Translations under genes and position numbers: made by a program | IMG/VR virus record: IMGVR_UViG_3300028767_000047 | Span: 1 to 37,840 of that record | From: a virus | DNA: 37,840 bases | Strand: one strand, 5' to 3' | Shown here: positions 14,901-24,108 of the stretch, in pieces | Layout of the letters: every line of letters starts with the position of its first letter | Position numbering within the stretch: position 1 is the stretch's first letter | Notes under the pieces: generated by a model | The model's database searches: none | Told to the model about the DNA's origin: nothing | The model's input: the letters and a program-made list of their open reading frames with translations, nothing else

Positions 14901-16480
14901 GTAACCTCCCCAATTCTTATTACTGCTCCAGATGTAGGGGGTGTTGTTACTAAATTTCCAGAGGTAGATAAATACAAAATATCTTTAACATTCCAAGTAT
15001 TTGTTTCAGCATCAAACTGTCCGCTAGTGGCTACAATACCATTGGCCTGATCTGTTATTGAAGCTATTGTAACCCCAATAACGTCATGTTTTAATAAGTC
15101 CGTATTATCAGCTAATTTTATTAGTGGTAAATTGTTAAATCCATCAACATAAACAACTTTAGTATTTGTTATTGTTGTGCCTGTTTCATTGCGGACATTT
15201 AGCCTTGTTTTATTAACTGCAACTAATCCAGCGTTTGTTATTGAAGCATCCCCCGAAGCTGTAACACCTGTGGCAATATTTGAAGCATTACCAACAAAAA
15301 TATTACCTGAATTTAATGTTGTACTAAGTTTATCAGCGATTGAAATAGTTGTATTTGTTTGGGTTAAACCAATATTATCCCCAACCCTTGTAGGTGCTTG
15401 AATTTCATTTAAAGGATCATTATCATTATCAGCAACATTAATACCAATATAATTGCCACCAGAAATGGTTATATTTCGGGTTGTTCCACTTGTGGAAACT
15501 GATAATGTTTGATTATCTAAATCAGTAAATGTATCCGTTAATGTTCCTCCTCCTTGTTTTGTTAGTGTTATAGTTTTTGTATTAGTTCCAGAAACATCCA
15601 AAGAAAAAATTTGGTTGTTTTCAACGCTTATAATGCCTTCATCAAGCATATACTTAGGAATTAATGTAGAATCCTGAAAATATTCAGAATTTATTCTATG
15701 ATACTTTATTCCGGTCGAGTCCTGAATTGTTCCACTGTATTCTATTGTGTTAAAGTCTTTTCTAAATTTATTTGATATGCTATCTGATGTTTGTACTATT
15801 TCTGTTTGATGGCTTCCTTTTTCGGATAACAACGCTACTCTATTATTATACAAACTGACGTTTGAATTGTAATTTATTATATTATCGTTATCGTAATAAT
15901 GCCACCACAATAAAGCATCATCATTAGTTAGCCTCATCATTGTTTGTGTTGAGTCTGAGTTATTTACATTTTCTATTTTGTCTTTTGATATATCAACTAT
16001 TGAATTAGTGTTTGGGATAGAGTCAATTATTGAAATAAATACATTAGATGGTTCTATGCCGAAATATCTACCATTACTGTATTTTGTAGAGTCTGAAAAT
16101 ATTATTGTTTTATCATTTAGTGCGATATTTGTATCCTCAATTAAATTTCCACCTAATTTAACTGTATCGCTTGATAAATGCAATCCATTTGCAGCTTTGA
16201 TAGATGAAGTTCCACCTAATCCCCATCTGGTAGTATCAGATGTTGTGATTTCGGTTTTACTCCAATAATTCCTAAAGTCTCTCAATGAAGCGAACCTATA
16301 CCATCCGGTTTCACCTTTAAATACCCACATTGCTGAATCCAATGTGTTGTAATAAAATACCGGAGTATTTGGTGCAATAAGTTTTTTAACAGTTCCGGTA
16401 ATTGAAGGTAGTGGCGATAGGTCTTGAGCATTGACAATAAATGCGAATAAGATTAATAATATTGTAAGTAACTTTTTCAT
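11951..16480 (-). CDS. Tail fibre with signal peptide and S74 chaperone domain
   Basis: This 1509-aa protein is the largest in the window. It begins with a Sec-type signal peptide (MKKLLTILLILFAFIVNAQ). A long central part is rich in Thr, Ser, Gly and Asn with recurring patterns such as DADASITNEGQLS and TGLDYNNTTGVIS, typical of trimeric beta fibres. The C-terminal 111 residues form an intramolecular chaperone of the peptidase S74 type: SDRRLKKNI starting at S1399, FGVIAQDIEQIAPELV, then a coiled-coil end. In this family the Ser-Lys dyad cleaves the chaperone after trimer folding. It is the likely receptor-binding fibre; the signal peptide is unexpected for a virion protein. Confidence 0.8.
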   Translation of the reverse strand: MKKLLTILLILFAFIVNAQDLSPLPSITGTVKKLIAPNTPVFYYNTLDSAMWVFKGETGWYRFASLRDFRNYWSKTEITTSDTTRWGLGGTSSIKAANGLHLSSDTVKLGGNLIEDTNIALNDKTIIFSDSTKYSNGRYFGIEPSNVFISIIDSIPNTNSIVDISKDKIENVNNSDSTQTMMRLTNDDALLWWHYYDNDNIINYNSNVSLYNNRVALLSEKGSHQTEIVQTSDSISNKFRKDFNTIEYSGTIQDSTGIKYHRINSEYFQDSTLIPKYMLDEGIISVENNQIFSLDVSGTNTKTITLTKQGGGTLTDTFTDLDNQTLSVSTSGTTRNITISGGNYIGINVADNDNDPLNEIQAPTRVGDNIGLTQTNTTISIADKLSTTLNSGNIFVGNASNIATGVTASGDASITNAGLVAVNKTRLNVRNETGTTITNTKVVYVDGFNNLPLIKLADNTDLLKHDVIGVTIASITDQANGIVATSGQFDAETNTWNVKDILYLSTSGNLVTTPPTSGAVIRIGEVTVKENYPTGKILLAVRFEENIVAGGATENIILRTGDNAGTNKVSVRNYANTEVANINSLGQITASQTTTTGDTYLLSTTSGLINKQLKSSLEPALIKGNLTAGSNKVTIGGTGTGAVIGSGASVDVNEENLTLSNIGGSVTDSQVPNTITLDNITQITNRSSSDITEGSKLFYTDARARAAISETVTGLDYNNTTGVISQTTGYGIPTTTQIGQIHVSGSDNQTISTTGAVGNITLSGSGGTLNLNVNDADASITNEGQLSTVGTANNATIQSNTSGSNVLNIRGAGINVVSASGNAITVTATEVDGSITNEGQLTVAAGTSTSSIINSNTSGQTGVTVQVDGTNLGISETGNVVTLSNLKPDTYAAVTKGNLTESITGLQFDNTRQVIGGTADLSVTSGYLIPSTASATAWDNKQPQLNGTGFVKASGTTISYDNSTYEPAFSKNTAFNKNFGTTAGTVLEGRPFGTAAASNAGDFIQNGTAQQANSNFNISGTGIARVLAVNNSKAFFGFVNDIVGVDASTGAYGVGDSHIATDGTALRFSTLGNNPMYFTTNGWNNKRLTIQATGEAEFSSTIQATTAKLTNLTDGYIPYHISDASGLGNSPIYTDGTNVGIGYSTGSEINNNKLAVNGSILSKTLISALATGSGNFGAPFYDEALYGQDPLYKSSISFGNEWLGSSGTYIKFSVNSRSGTNTPLKVLEINPLGELNIPKLAGSGTRMTIVSSDGTLGSSAIPTGLTLGTTHGTAAYGDHNHAGVYDNYGNWLLSENFGTSNNINSGSLVDFYNGDGITVALSSIVGGVRLTPNLYLAGLTTIVNPTTSYYIPVTGGSSNTKITVTTLESILGTTAGTASRLVMRDGSADAYAHNFILSSDRRLKKNIIDLPNTSWTDKIEFKQFQFKDDPKEKIRFGVIAQDIEQIAPELVSTDENGMKAVSYIDMLIAKISEMDKKINALTQKVEDLEFINEGQKELLNMKKVKRHAK

Positions 16481-16481
16481 A

Positions 16482-17159
16482 TTAGTTTTTTATTAAGATA
16501 TATCCTGTTATTAATTCGCCTGTTCCTGAAAATAGCACCCTACCTATAGTACCGTCAAAACCTCTTGATACTTGTGGGTCAACTGGAAGTCTAGAGTATT
16601 TACCATCTTCTACATATTGCCAAACTTCAAACTGAGGATTTTGTCCATAATCTTCAGCTGGGAAAAAGTGAACACCATCTTCATCTATAAGTTCTACATT
16701 ATAATCAGCAATCTCTGGCATTAGTATATTATTAAATGGCAACCTTCTTCCATTCGGGTCGTTCTGCCATAAAATAGACATTGCAAACTTATTGTTATTG
16801 CTTACAGCTGTTTGATGAAGTCTGTAAAGTAACTCACTAGGCAAATGAATAGAATATCCTTTGTAAGCTGATTTATGAACTATTCCAACCTTTCCACCAA
16901 CTGGACACCCTACCCGAAAAATATCAGATACATCTATTGAAGTTGAGTCAAAAGCGATTATTTTATAAGGTGTGCCAATGTTATCAGTAAAAGTGTAACC
17001 TATTTCAACTTCGTTTGCGCCTATGTTGTTTGTGTCAATAGCTTTAACTGTGATATTGAAAGTTGCTACATCGTCAATAGTTTCCCTAGTTAATTGAACT
17101 ACGGATTGAGCTAAAGTGAACCAAGCTACTAAAGGATTATATTTCGTTAAGTCAGTCAT
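16482..17159 (-). CDS. Putative tail-tip/fibre-associated protein
   Basis: This 225-aa protein has mixed beta composition with no cysteine cluster and no signal peptide. It starts MTDLTKYNPLVAWFTLAQSV and includes a segment (residues 110-175) with GRRLPFNNILMPEIADYNVE. It lies between two likely fibre proteins and is joined to the upstream one by a one-base stop/start overlap. Its position suggests a virion appendage component. No family recognised. Confidence 0.6.
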   Translation of the reverse strand: MTDLTKYNPLVAWFTLAQSVVQLTRETIDDVATFNITVKAIDTNNIGANEVEIGYTFTDNIGTPYKIIAFDSTSIDVSDIFRVGCPVGGKVGIVHKSAYKGYSIHLPSELLYRLHQTAVSNNNKFAMSILWQNDPNGRRLPFNNILMPEIADYNVELIDEDGVHFFPAEDYGQNPQFEVWQYVEDGKYSRLPVDPQVSRGFDGTIGRVLFSGTGELITGYILIKN

Positions 17160-18103
17160 TAATCAAATATTAATTCAACTCGAATAGGCAACGAGGTTGG
17201 TGCAAGTCCTTCAATCTTTACAGTCGTTGCACCGCCTAATATTCCGGTATATGCTGTTCCTTTGTCAAAACTCAATAAACGATCTCCGCTGTCAGTTTCA
17301 AATACATTCACAAATCCAACCTTGCGACCTGTTAAAGTATGAGTTATAATTGCATCGTAATCTCCGCTTTGTGCTATCGTTGCCCAACCGGTAGGTGCAA
17401 ATGTAGCTCCGGCAATTTTAGTAGCTATATTTCCGGCTGGCATTAAGATTTGATACGGATTCGATTTGATTGTTAATAGTCTGGCAATTTCAGTATCAGC
17501 AATTAAAGACTTTCCGGTTTCTTTTTCAACTAATCCAGATAAATCTTGATCACCTGTATTAAGTCCTGAAATATCTGGTATTCCTAAAATAGCACATATT
17601 TCCTCTTTAGTTAATTCCCAAACAACCTCTTTAAGTGCAATTAAAATAGTACCATCAAATGCTGAAGTAGGTGTAATTGTTAAATTACCATTACTTGTAG
17701 CAGTTAATGAATAAGTTGTCGAAGAAATTAAAGCCGGAGAAGTATCTCCTCCAAAATTAACGATAAATGAACCTGCTGTACGATTTGAAACAGTTAATTG
17801 TAGTTGATAAGTCTTTCCACTAATTGCAGATAAAACATTGCTTAAAACGCTTGTATTTCCTGTAACGTGAGTCCATCCGATTGATTCATTTCCTGTCCAA
17901 CCGGCAAAAGTCCAACCTGACGAAGTAATTAAATTACCACCAAGTAAAACACCAGAATCAGAAGCCGTCAAAGGATAAAGTATTTTTCTAGGCTCATCCC
18001 ACGAAGGATGATCTAAAAGAATATAAGTCTGATCTATTGGTGTAGGGTCTGTTTCTTGATTAAAGAACAGAGCATCTATTATTCGTTGTGCAGTTAGTGC
18101 CAT
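17159..18103 (-). CDS. Putative tail appendage protein with carbohydrate-binding-like domain
   Basis: This 314-aa protein has an N-terminal segment (1-60) with short beta runs. Residues 60-165 (ITSSGWTFAGWTGNESIGW, then SGKTYQLQLTVSNRT) look like a jelly-roll of the CBM_4_9 kind. A linker with SGLNTGDQDLSGLVEKETGKSLI, a phrase common in Bacteroidota phage tail proteins, is followed by a C-terminal beta domain. It may contact host surface glycans. It lies directly downstream of the large baseplate-type protein. Domain assignment is from pattern only. Confidence 0.6.
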   Translation of the reverse strand: MALTAQRIIDALFFNQETDPTPIDQTYILLDHPSWDEPRKILYPLTASDSGVLLGGNLITSSGWTFAGWTGNESIGWTHVTGNTSVLSNVLSAISGKTYQLQLTVSNRTAGSFIVNFGGDTSPALISSTTYSLTATSNGNLTITPTSAFDGTILIALKEVVWELTKEEICAILGIPDISGLNTGDQDLSGLVEKETGKSLIADTEIARLLTIKSNPYQILMPAGNIATKIAGATFAPTGWATIAQSGDYDAIITHTLTGRKVGFVNVFETDSGDRLLSFDKGTAYTGILGGATTVKIEGLAPTSLPIRVELIFD

Positions 18104-18108
18104 ATCGT

Positions 18109-20754
18109 TTATATTATTGGTTCATCTTTACCTGAACCGTAAATCGGGAACGGATCAGAATACCTATACATAGCTACCACTTTAGTAACTTCATTTTCAT
18201 AATCAACATTTCTTTGTGTTATAATTCCAAGCCCTAAATTAGTAAAAATAATTTTATCTAAAAATATACCTTTAATCGTTATTTCTTCGCCTTGTCTGAT
18301 ATGTTTAGTTGTCTTATATAGATAGAAGTCAAACAAAGTATTGTTAAATCCCTTATTATTAATTTTACTTTGTTTCCATGTACCTTCATACGTGGCATAC
18401 TTAACCAATAATGAAGCACAACTAAGTTCGCCGTTAATAATGGAATCTTTTGTATTTTGTCCTATTCCTTTGCGACAAACATTAATATCATTAATCGTAT
18501 CGTATTGAATTAAAACTATTCCGTTATCAAGTCCGTTTCTGTTTTCTAAACACCATGATAAATCAGTACTTAAAACTTTACTTGAAACTTCTAGTTTAAT
18601 GTCCTGACCTCTTTTATTTGATGCAATCTTTTCAAACAATACCTCTGAACTTATAAAATCAATATTACCTGAGTTTTTGAATAGATATTTTTCAAGTGAA
18701 TAAAGTTTGTCTTTGATATATTCCCACTTTTGATATTTCCTAATGTACGAATACTGATCAACTGTTAAGTCTTTGGCTTTATTAATCCTGTCGTAGTATT
18801 TAACGTGTTCAATATGCAGGTCTTTATTTGAGTCTATAAACCAATAACATTGTGGAAAATGAGCCAAAAAATCAGCCATTAAATCCTGAAAAGTTATTTT
18901 TAAAATAGTCTTTTCTTTATCGGTTGCTGGTTCTGTTGAAAATTCGTAAGTATGAACGGCTGCTATTTTGTTTAATTCATTTTTAGGTTCTACATCGCTT
19001 GTTTGATCTGTTGCAGTAACATAGTTTGTATTTTCATCATTATTAATGTACACATCTAAGGTTTCCTGAACATATAAAGTATCGTTCCAAAGAAAGTTAG
19101 AATAAACATTTTTACCTCTTAGTGAAATGTGGGTTTCCCGATAAACTTTAGTAAATATCTCTCGTAAGTCAATAGCATTATTTATTTCTACTGATTTATC
19201 TACGCTTATAGGATATTGTTTTACTGATTTAACACTATCATAATAACCAAATGTATTATTATAAACTCTCCAATCCCCTATGTCAATAGCTGATTTAACC
19301 CACGGTAATGTATCAGATGCCATATTGAAAGGAGTTCTAATCCAAAGATTTCTACCAGCTACTTTGGTATTTGTATTATACCATCCGGCATCCGTTTCAG
19401 GTGGAACATCTGGCAAATCCTGATTATTTGAATCTTTTGCCATGAAATAGATTTCTTCCCTAGTAAATTCACAAATTGCTCTAAACCTTCTTTTTTTAGT
19501 AGCAATGTATTCGCATTTAAAAATAGTTATTGAGGATAATTCAAACTTATACGATTTGCTTGTTTGTTCCTGAAAAAATTGTATAATACTGCTTATCTGA
19601 ACTCCGTTATCATCTGACATGATTAAATTGCCTTCAATTGGCTTTCCATTTCCATCGAAAAAGTTATCTAAAGATTGTTGATAGTTTATTTTAGTACTAT
19701 AAAAATTAGCCTTTGGTTTGCGCTTTGCCCAAGTTATTTCCGGTGCGTCTTCATTTTTAGTGATAAGTAATTTTGAATTTAACTCTACCTTTATGGTTTT
19801 TAATGCAACGGATGAAGTAGAAATAATAACATCAGTTAATAATAATCTGGTTTGAATATCTGTAAACCCATTATGATAGTGATAAAAATAAATATTTATC
19901 TCTCCTTTTATTGGTGGGTTTTGTGCGTTTATAGACCTTTTAAACCATTCTACCGATGAAATATCCAAAGGTAATAATTGATTACCATATTTGATTCTTT
20001 TATAGCTTAACGACCAATTGCCATTTATATCTAAATAGTAAAATGTTCCTACAATTGGGTCTTTAATATTTATCTCACATTCCAAATCTTCACGGTCTAA
20101 ACCACCACCAGCCAAAGCATATAAAAATGATATTGCAAGACCTTTATCCGCAATTATATTTTTTAGTGTTAATTTTATTCCAGATATAAACCCAAATCCA
20201 GCACCAGGGTCCCCTCTATTTATTAATGATATTGCAGAAGTATCTAAAACAAATGATTTTTCTAAAACAGCCTCACCTATATTTGTCCAACCGTTCGGAT
20301 TTCCGGCTGTCCATTCTCTAAAGTCACCGTTAACAATCTGGTTAGTTTCATCGAACAATTTAACCTCATTCTCCCTGTTTTCAAGTAAGTCAGTATATTG
20401 ATCTAAAATGTAAGGTTTAATTGTTATAAACTTTTCATCATTATCTAATTTACAGTCAATAATTCCAAAGTATGCGTATAAAGTTTCATAAGTAGAAACA
20501 AATTTTAACCATATTTCCTGATTTGGTGCAACCGATTTAATAATGTCGTAAAGTTTATATCTGTCACCGCCTAGTTTAGTGTATTTGTATGGCTCGTTTT
20601 TAGCCTGTATTTCGCCAAATCCACGACGTTCTATTCTTATATTATCATCTACATACTCTGATTGCATTTCAGCAACTTGAACCACGCCAATAGTAAAGAA
20701 TCCGTTTGGATTTTTGCCTCCTGAAGTATCTATGGATAGAGTATAATTAATCAT
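18109..20754 (-). CDS. Large baseplate/tail hub protein
   Basis: This 881-aa protein directly follows the distal-tail-type protein, the usual place of the tail-associated hub (Tal-like) protein. The N-terminal 130 residues are beta-rich (YTLSIDTSGGKNPNGFFTIG, ERRGFGEIQ, KLGGDRYKLYDII). A jelly-roll-like middle part (about 140-300) follows, and a long C-terminal region is rich in Lys, Asn and Tyr. No enzymatic motif is visible. A -7-like box lies five bases before the ATG. It would close the tail tube and carry the fibres. Called by position and size. Confidence 0.65.
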   Translation of the reverse strand: MINYTLSIDTSGGKNPNGFFTIGVVQVAEMQSEYVDDNIRIERRGFGEIQAKNEPYKYTKLGGDRYKLYDIIKSVAPNQEIWLKFVSTYETLYAYFGIIDCKLDNDEKFITIKPYILDQYTDLLENRENEVKLFDETNQIVNGDFREWTAGNPNGWTNIGEAVLEKSFVLDTSAISLINRGDPGAGFGFISGIKLTLKNIIADKGLAISFLYALAGGGLDREDLECEINIKDPIVGTFYYLDINGNWSLSYKRIKYGNQLLPLDISSVEWFKRSINAQNPPIKGEINIYFYHYHNGFTDIQTRLLLTDVIISTSSVALKTIKVELNSKLLITKNEDAPEITWAKRKPKANFYSTKINYQQSLDNFFDGNGKPIEGNLIMSDDNGVQISSIIQFFQEQTSKSYKFELSSITIFKCEYIATKKRRFRAICEFTREEIYFMAKDSNNQDLPDVPPETDAGWYNTNTKVAGRNLWIRTPFNMASDTLPWVKSAIDIGDWRVYNNTFGYYDSVKSVKQYPISVDKSVEINNAIDLREIFTKVYRETHISLRGKNVYSNFLWNDTLYVQETLDVYINNDENTNYVTATDQTSDVEPKNELNKIAAVHTYEFSTEPATDKEKTILKITFQDLMADFLAHFPQCYWFIDSNKDLHIEHVKYYDRINKAKDLTVDQYSYIRKYQKWEYIKDKLYSLEKYLFKNSGNIDFISSEVLFEKIASNKRGQDIKLEVSSKVLSTDLSWCLENRNGLDNGIVLIQYDTINDINVCRKGIGQNTKDSIINGELSCASLLVKYATYEGTWKQSKINNKGFNNTLFDFYLYKTTKHIRQGEEITIKGIFLDKIIFTNLGLGIITQRNVDYENEVTKVVAMYRYSDPFPIYGSGKDEPII

Positions 20755-20758
20755 GAAA

Positions 20759-20766
20759 CAAATTTA
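20759..20766 (-). promoter_or_regulatory. Late-type -7 box next to the hub gene start
   Basis: TAAATTTG (minus strand) matches TAnnTTTG and ends 5 bases before the ATG. The surrounding TTTATTAAATTTGTT is repeated identically upstream of the gene starting at 25294. If active, it would yield an almost leaderless mRNA. No clear -33 TTG is present. Confidence 0.35.
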
Positions 20767-20788
20767 ATAAATGTTTTGAATATTATTA

Positions 20789-21574
20789 TTAGCCATTAAA
20801 GACACTTGCAACCTCTGCCAATACTTTAAATTCAATCTTTACATTCATTAAATCAGCATTAACTAAATCGCTTTCAATTTCGGTTATAATATCGACTGCC
20901 TGGTACTCGATAAACTTATGCGTAAACTTTATCGAGCCATTACATAAAAGTATCCGTAAAGCTCTTAAAAACATAAATATAGGCTCATTAGCTCTAATCA
21001 GATACGATCTTAGCAAAGCTGAACTACCATAATTAATATTCGTTATTGCATCCGTTTCGTTTGCTTCTTCTTTCAGATAGGTATTTGATGAAAGTGGTTT
21101 AATATCCAGATAAAATTCATGCGAATTATTAACCATTTCATATTCATAATCGCCTAATGTTATCTTTGAACTTTCAGCAACGATCTTTAGTTTATCATCT
21201 AAATCGTTTGTCCAAAGAAAGAAGTCAGAATAATAAACGACTGAGTTTATTGTTAGTCTTATTTCATAATTATCAATGTCATCTAAAGTAATGACTGAAC
21301 CTAAATAAATGATCTGACTATATCCGGTTTTAGCGATAGTTGTAAAAGTTGATAATGTTGCAATTTCATCGCCTTTGCAATTATAAATCTTTGCTGAAAC
21401 ACTCGAAACAGCTTCATTAATTATAACGCTGAATTGTGGTACTTTTACTTTTAATGTTGCACCATCTAAATACATTGGATAAGTAACCAACCTACGTTCA
21501 TTTTCTGTGTTTTCCCATTGCCTCGATAGCTTATTAGCGTAAAAGCGTAAAGGGTTTAATTGAGCTACAATCAT
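20789..21574 (-). CDS. Putative distal tail protein
   Basis: This 261-aa protein has a beta-rich N-terminal part (FYANKLSRQWENTENERRLV, then repeated hydrophobic/polar strands) and a mixed C-terminal part. It lies directly after the tape measure gene (4-nt overlap), where the Dit-type distal tail protein is expected in siphoviruses. I see no signature specific to Dit, so the call rests on position and fold type. Confidence 0.55.
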   Translation of the reverse strand: MIVAQLNPLRFYANKLSRQWENTENERRLVTYPMYLDGATLKVKVPQFSVIINEAVSSVSAKIYNCKGDEIATLSTFTTIAKTGYSQIIYLGSVITLDDIDNYEIRLTINSVVYYSDFFLWTNDLDDKLKIVAESSKITLGDYEYEMVNNSHEFYLDIKPLSSNTYLKEEANETDAITNINYGSSALLRSYLIRANEPIFMFLRALRILLCNGSIKFTHKFIEYQAVDIITEIESDLVNADLMNVKIEFKVLAEVASVFNG

Positions 21575-24108
21575 AATACTGAATTTACTGTTCCACGTTT
21601 AACAACTAATCTACCTCTTGAATCTGTATATTTTTGTTCTCTGGTATTTTTTTCAATTCCAGAAAGGTGTTTATTTGTATCTCGCATATCAACAACCTCA
21701 CGAACTTGATTAAATGCCATATTTGCTAACATTCTTTGCGTTTGATCAGCTGGAATAACTGAAGAACCTATCAGACTATTATCAGAGAATAAAGTTGCTT
21801 TATTCGGGGTTAAAATCATTTTACCAGATTTGGTTCTGATTAACTCTGAACCCTGTTCACCTGCGATAAACGAACTAGGCGCAAAGTCTGTACCTTCTGC
21901 GAATTGAGGTATAGGTGTAGCTAAAGCCATACCTAAACCTAAAACAGCACTTGCAATTAAAATAGGTTTAGCAAATACGTTTGGACTACCTATTGCTAAT
22001 GCTAAATTTAAACTAGCAGTAAGTATGGCTTGAAGTTTTTCAGCAATAGCCTGTCTTTGCTTGATCTTCTTATCTTCTGCCTCGAATTTACGTTTAGCTA
22101 AAGTTTGATATTCCAAACTATCTCCAGCTGCTGCCATTTCAGTATCATAAGCCTCTTGCGCTCTTGTTGATTGTGCTGAATAGATTTGTTGTGCGAATGA
22201 TAAACCTTGTTGCAAAAGTGCATTAGTAGCTGTCATGGTTTCAGAAACGATTGCTTTCTTTTCCTCGCTAGTCTTTTGCGCCCATGCTATTTCCTCTTCC
22301 TTGCGCTGAATGTTTAATCTTCTTAGTTGTTCACTAGCTTGTGCATAGGCTTCTGGTTCTAATCCGATTGAATCTAAAATAGCTTGCTTTACGTTACGTT
22401 CAGAATCAATCATGTCTAATGTTAATTGGTGCTGAATATCAGCTATTTTATCAGAATTGCCCTTTGCCTGAGTTATTTGATCTATTGCAGTTTCTTGAAA
22501 GGCTAATTTTTCAGCGTCAGACTGTTCTTGAGCCTGACCAATAACTGTATCAGTTAAATCTTTTCTTGCTTTTTCAATTAAAATAATAGCCTCTTTTGCA
22601 TCCTGAGCAGATTTATCGCTTTCCTCTTTAATAGTATCAGTTATTTCTTTTTCACCTTCTAATCTAATATCCCAAGAAGCCTTTGCAATATCAACTTCCA
22701 TTTTTGCCTTATCTTCTTCTATTTTTTTCGCTGCCTTTGCTTTATCTTCTCTTTCTTTTGCAATTTCATTTATAATAGTTGACTGTTGGCTTTGTGTTCT
22801 TTTATTTGATGCGAAAAATTCAGTATCAGCTTGTATAACTTTTGCATAAGATTCTTCTAATGGCTTGAATTTATCAGAACCTCCTATTAAATCATACATT
22901 TTTTTAAGTGAATTAGAAGTTTTTAATGTTTGCATTTGTTCGACTGCGTCAAGCTCTATGAATGCTCTTAATTGATCACCCGTAACGCCCGAAACTTTAG
23001 CTTTTAATGCTGCCTTATCTGTATCAATTATATATTGTCTTTTTGCATATTCAACTTCTTTTTCTGATTGTTCTTTGCTTAATTTCATTACCAATTTAAG
23101 ATTATCTAATCTTTCTTTATCTGATTTAGTTTTATCTTTTGCAGCAAATAACGCTTTTTGAATTGCGTTAACTTCTTTCGATTCCTCAGATACATGAAAA
23201 GCTAATTCTTTATTTAATGCTGATTGAGCCTCTACTAAATTCCATGCTTCACTTGCTGCTATTTTCATTTGATTACCCATACCAGAAACAGAATCTTCAA
23301 ATAGTCTTGCAGCATCAGCAAAGTCACCTGAAAATAGTTCTTTAAAAGCATCAATTAAAATCGTTGCACGTTGTTTTACAACATCAAATATAGCCCCAAC
23401 AGAGGCCATAACTTCCTTTATTAGTTTAGCTCCATCTGCTGTACTAGTAAATACAGAATACAACGCAGCAAACGCAGCAACTATTAGTGCAATAGGCCAT
23501 AATACTAAAGACTCTGCTACTGATAGTCCGGTAAATGTTGAAGTCAAACCTTTAGCAGAATCAACTACTCCACCAATCGGGCCAGGCAATTTACCTAACT
23601 GATCCGCATAACCACCCACACCACGACTATGTCTATTAGTTGCAGCTTCTGCGGCTCCTATTTCACGACTAAGTTTATTGATTTCGGCAGTAGCCTCTTT
23701 TGTTTTTTTTCCTGTCTTATCGTATGCAGTAGTAAGTTCAGATAATCTCTGTCTCATTCTTACCAAAGAACCTTCCTCTGATTCATCAGCTTTTATTTTA
23801 TCTTTCTGAGCCTTTGTAAGTTCTTGAATTCTTAACCTATTCTCTGCTATTTTTTTTGATCTTTCATCACTTAATTGATTTAATTTAGCCTCGCTTGCTG
23901 CTAACTGTTTTCCAACAGCATCTAGCTCTTTAGCCCTATCGGCAGTTTCTTTCGTTGCCTTTGACAGATCGCCCAATCCGGTAATCGGTTTAACCTTTGC
24001 AGACATATCAATAATACGTCCTATTTGGTCACCAACTATTTTTAATTCATTCGACAACTGATTAAGGTCAGCTTCGACTATTTCAGTCTTTTTTATTCCC
24101 CCTGCCAT
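21571..24108 (-). CDS. Tape measure protein
   Basis: This 845-aa protein is mostly alpha-helical and coiled-coil (residues 1-170 and 290-690 rich in E, K, A), with hydrophobic segments at about 200-220 (LVLWPIALIVAAFAALYSVF) and 694-735. The segment FAEGTDFAPSSFIAGEQGSELI split around 736-757 matches the tail typical of tape measure proteins (FAEGT...GE.G.E). The protein sets tail length and is ejected during DNA entry. By the usual rule of about 0.15 nm per residue the tail would be near 125 nm. It overlaps the upstream gene by 26 nt. At 845 aa it is of medium size for a siphovirus. Confidence 0.85.
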   Translation of the reverse strand: MAGGIKKTEIVEADLNQLSNELKIVGDQIGRIIDMSAKVKPITGLGDLSKATKETADRAKELDAVGKQLAASEAKLNQLSDERSKKIAENRLRIQELTKAQKDKIKADESEEGSLVRMRQRLSELTTAYDKTGKKTKEATAEINKLSREIGAAEAATNRHSRGVGGYADQLGKLPGPIGGVVDSAKGLTSTFTGLSVAESLVLWPIALIVAAFAALYSVFTSTADGAKLIKEVMASVGAIFDVVKQRATILIDAFKELFSGDFADAARLFEDSVSGMGNQMKIAASEAWNLVEAQSALNKELAFHVSEESKEVNAIQKALFAAKDKTKSDKERLDNLKLVMKLSKEQSEKEVEYAKRQYIIDTDKAALKAKVSGVTGDQLRAFIELDAVEQMQTLKTSNSLKKMYDLIGGSDKFKPLEESYAKVIQADTEFFASNKRTQSQQSTIINEIAKEREDKAKAAKKIEEDKAKMEVDIAKASWDIRLEGEKEITDTIKEESDKSAQDAKEAIILIEKARKDLTDTVIGQAQEQSDAEKLAFQETAIDQITQAKGNSDKIADIQHQLTLDMIDSERNVKQAILDSIGLEPEAYAQASEQLRRLNIQRKEEEIAWAQKTSEEKKAIVSETMTATNALLQQGLSFAQQIYSAQSTRAQEAYDTEMAAAGDSLEYQTLAKRKFEAEDKKIKQRQAIAEKLQAILTASLNLALAIGSPNVFAKPILIASAVLGLGMALATPIPQFAEGTDFAPSSFIAGEQGSELIRTKSGKMILTPNKATLFSDNSLIGSSVIPADQTQRMLANMAFNQVREVVDMRDTNKHLSGIEKNTREQKYTDSRGRLVVKRGTVNSVL

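Noticed and set aside
12442-16268. Several plus-strand and other-phase open frames inside the 1509-aa fibre gene
   Set aside because: Shadows of the low-complexity fibre sequence, without leaders or domain features.
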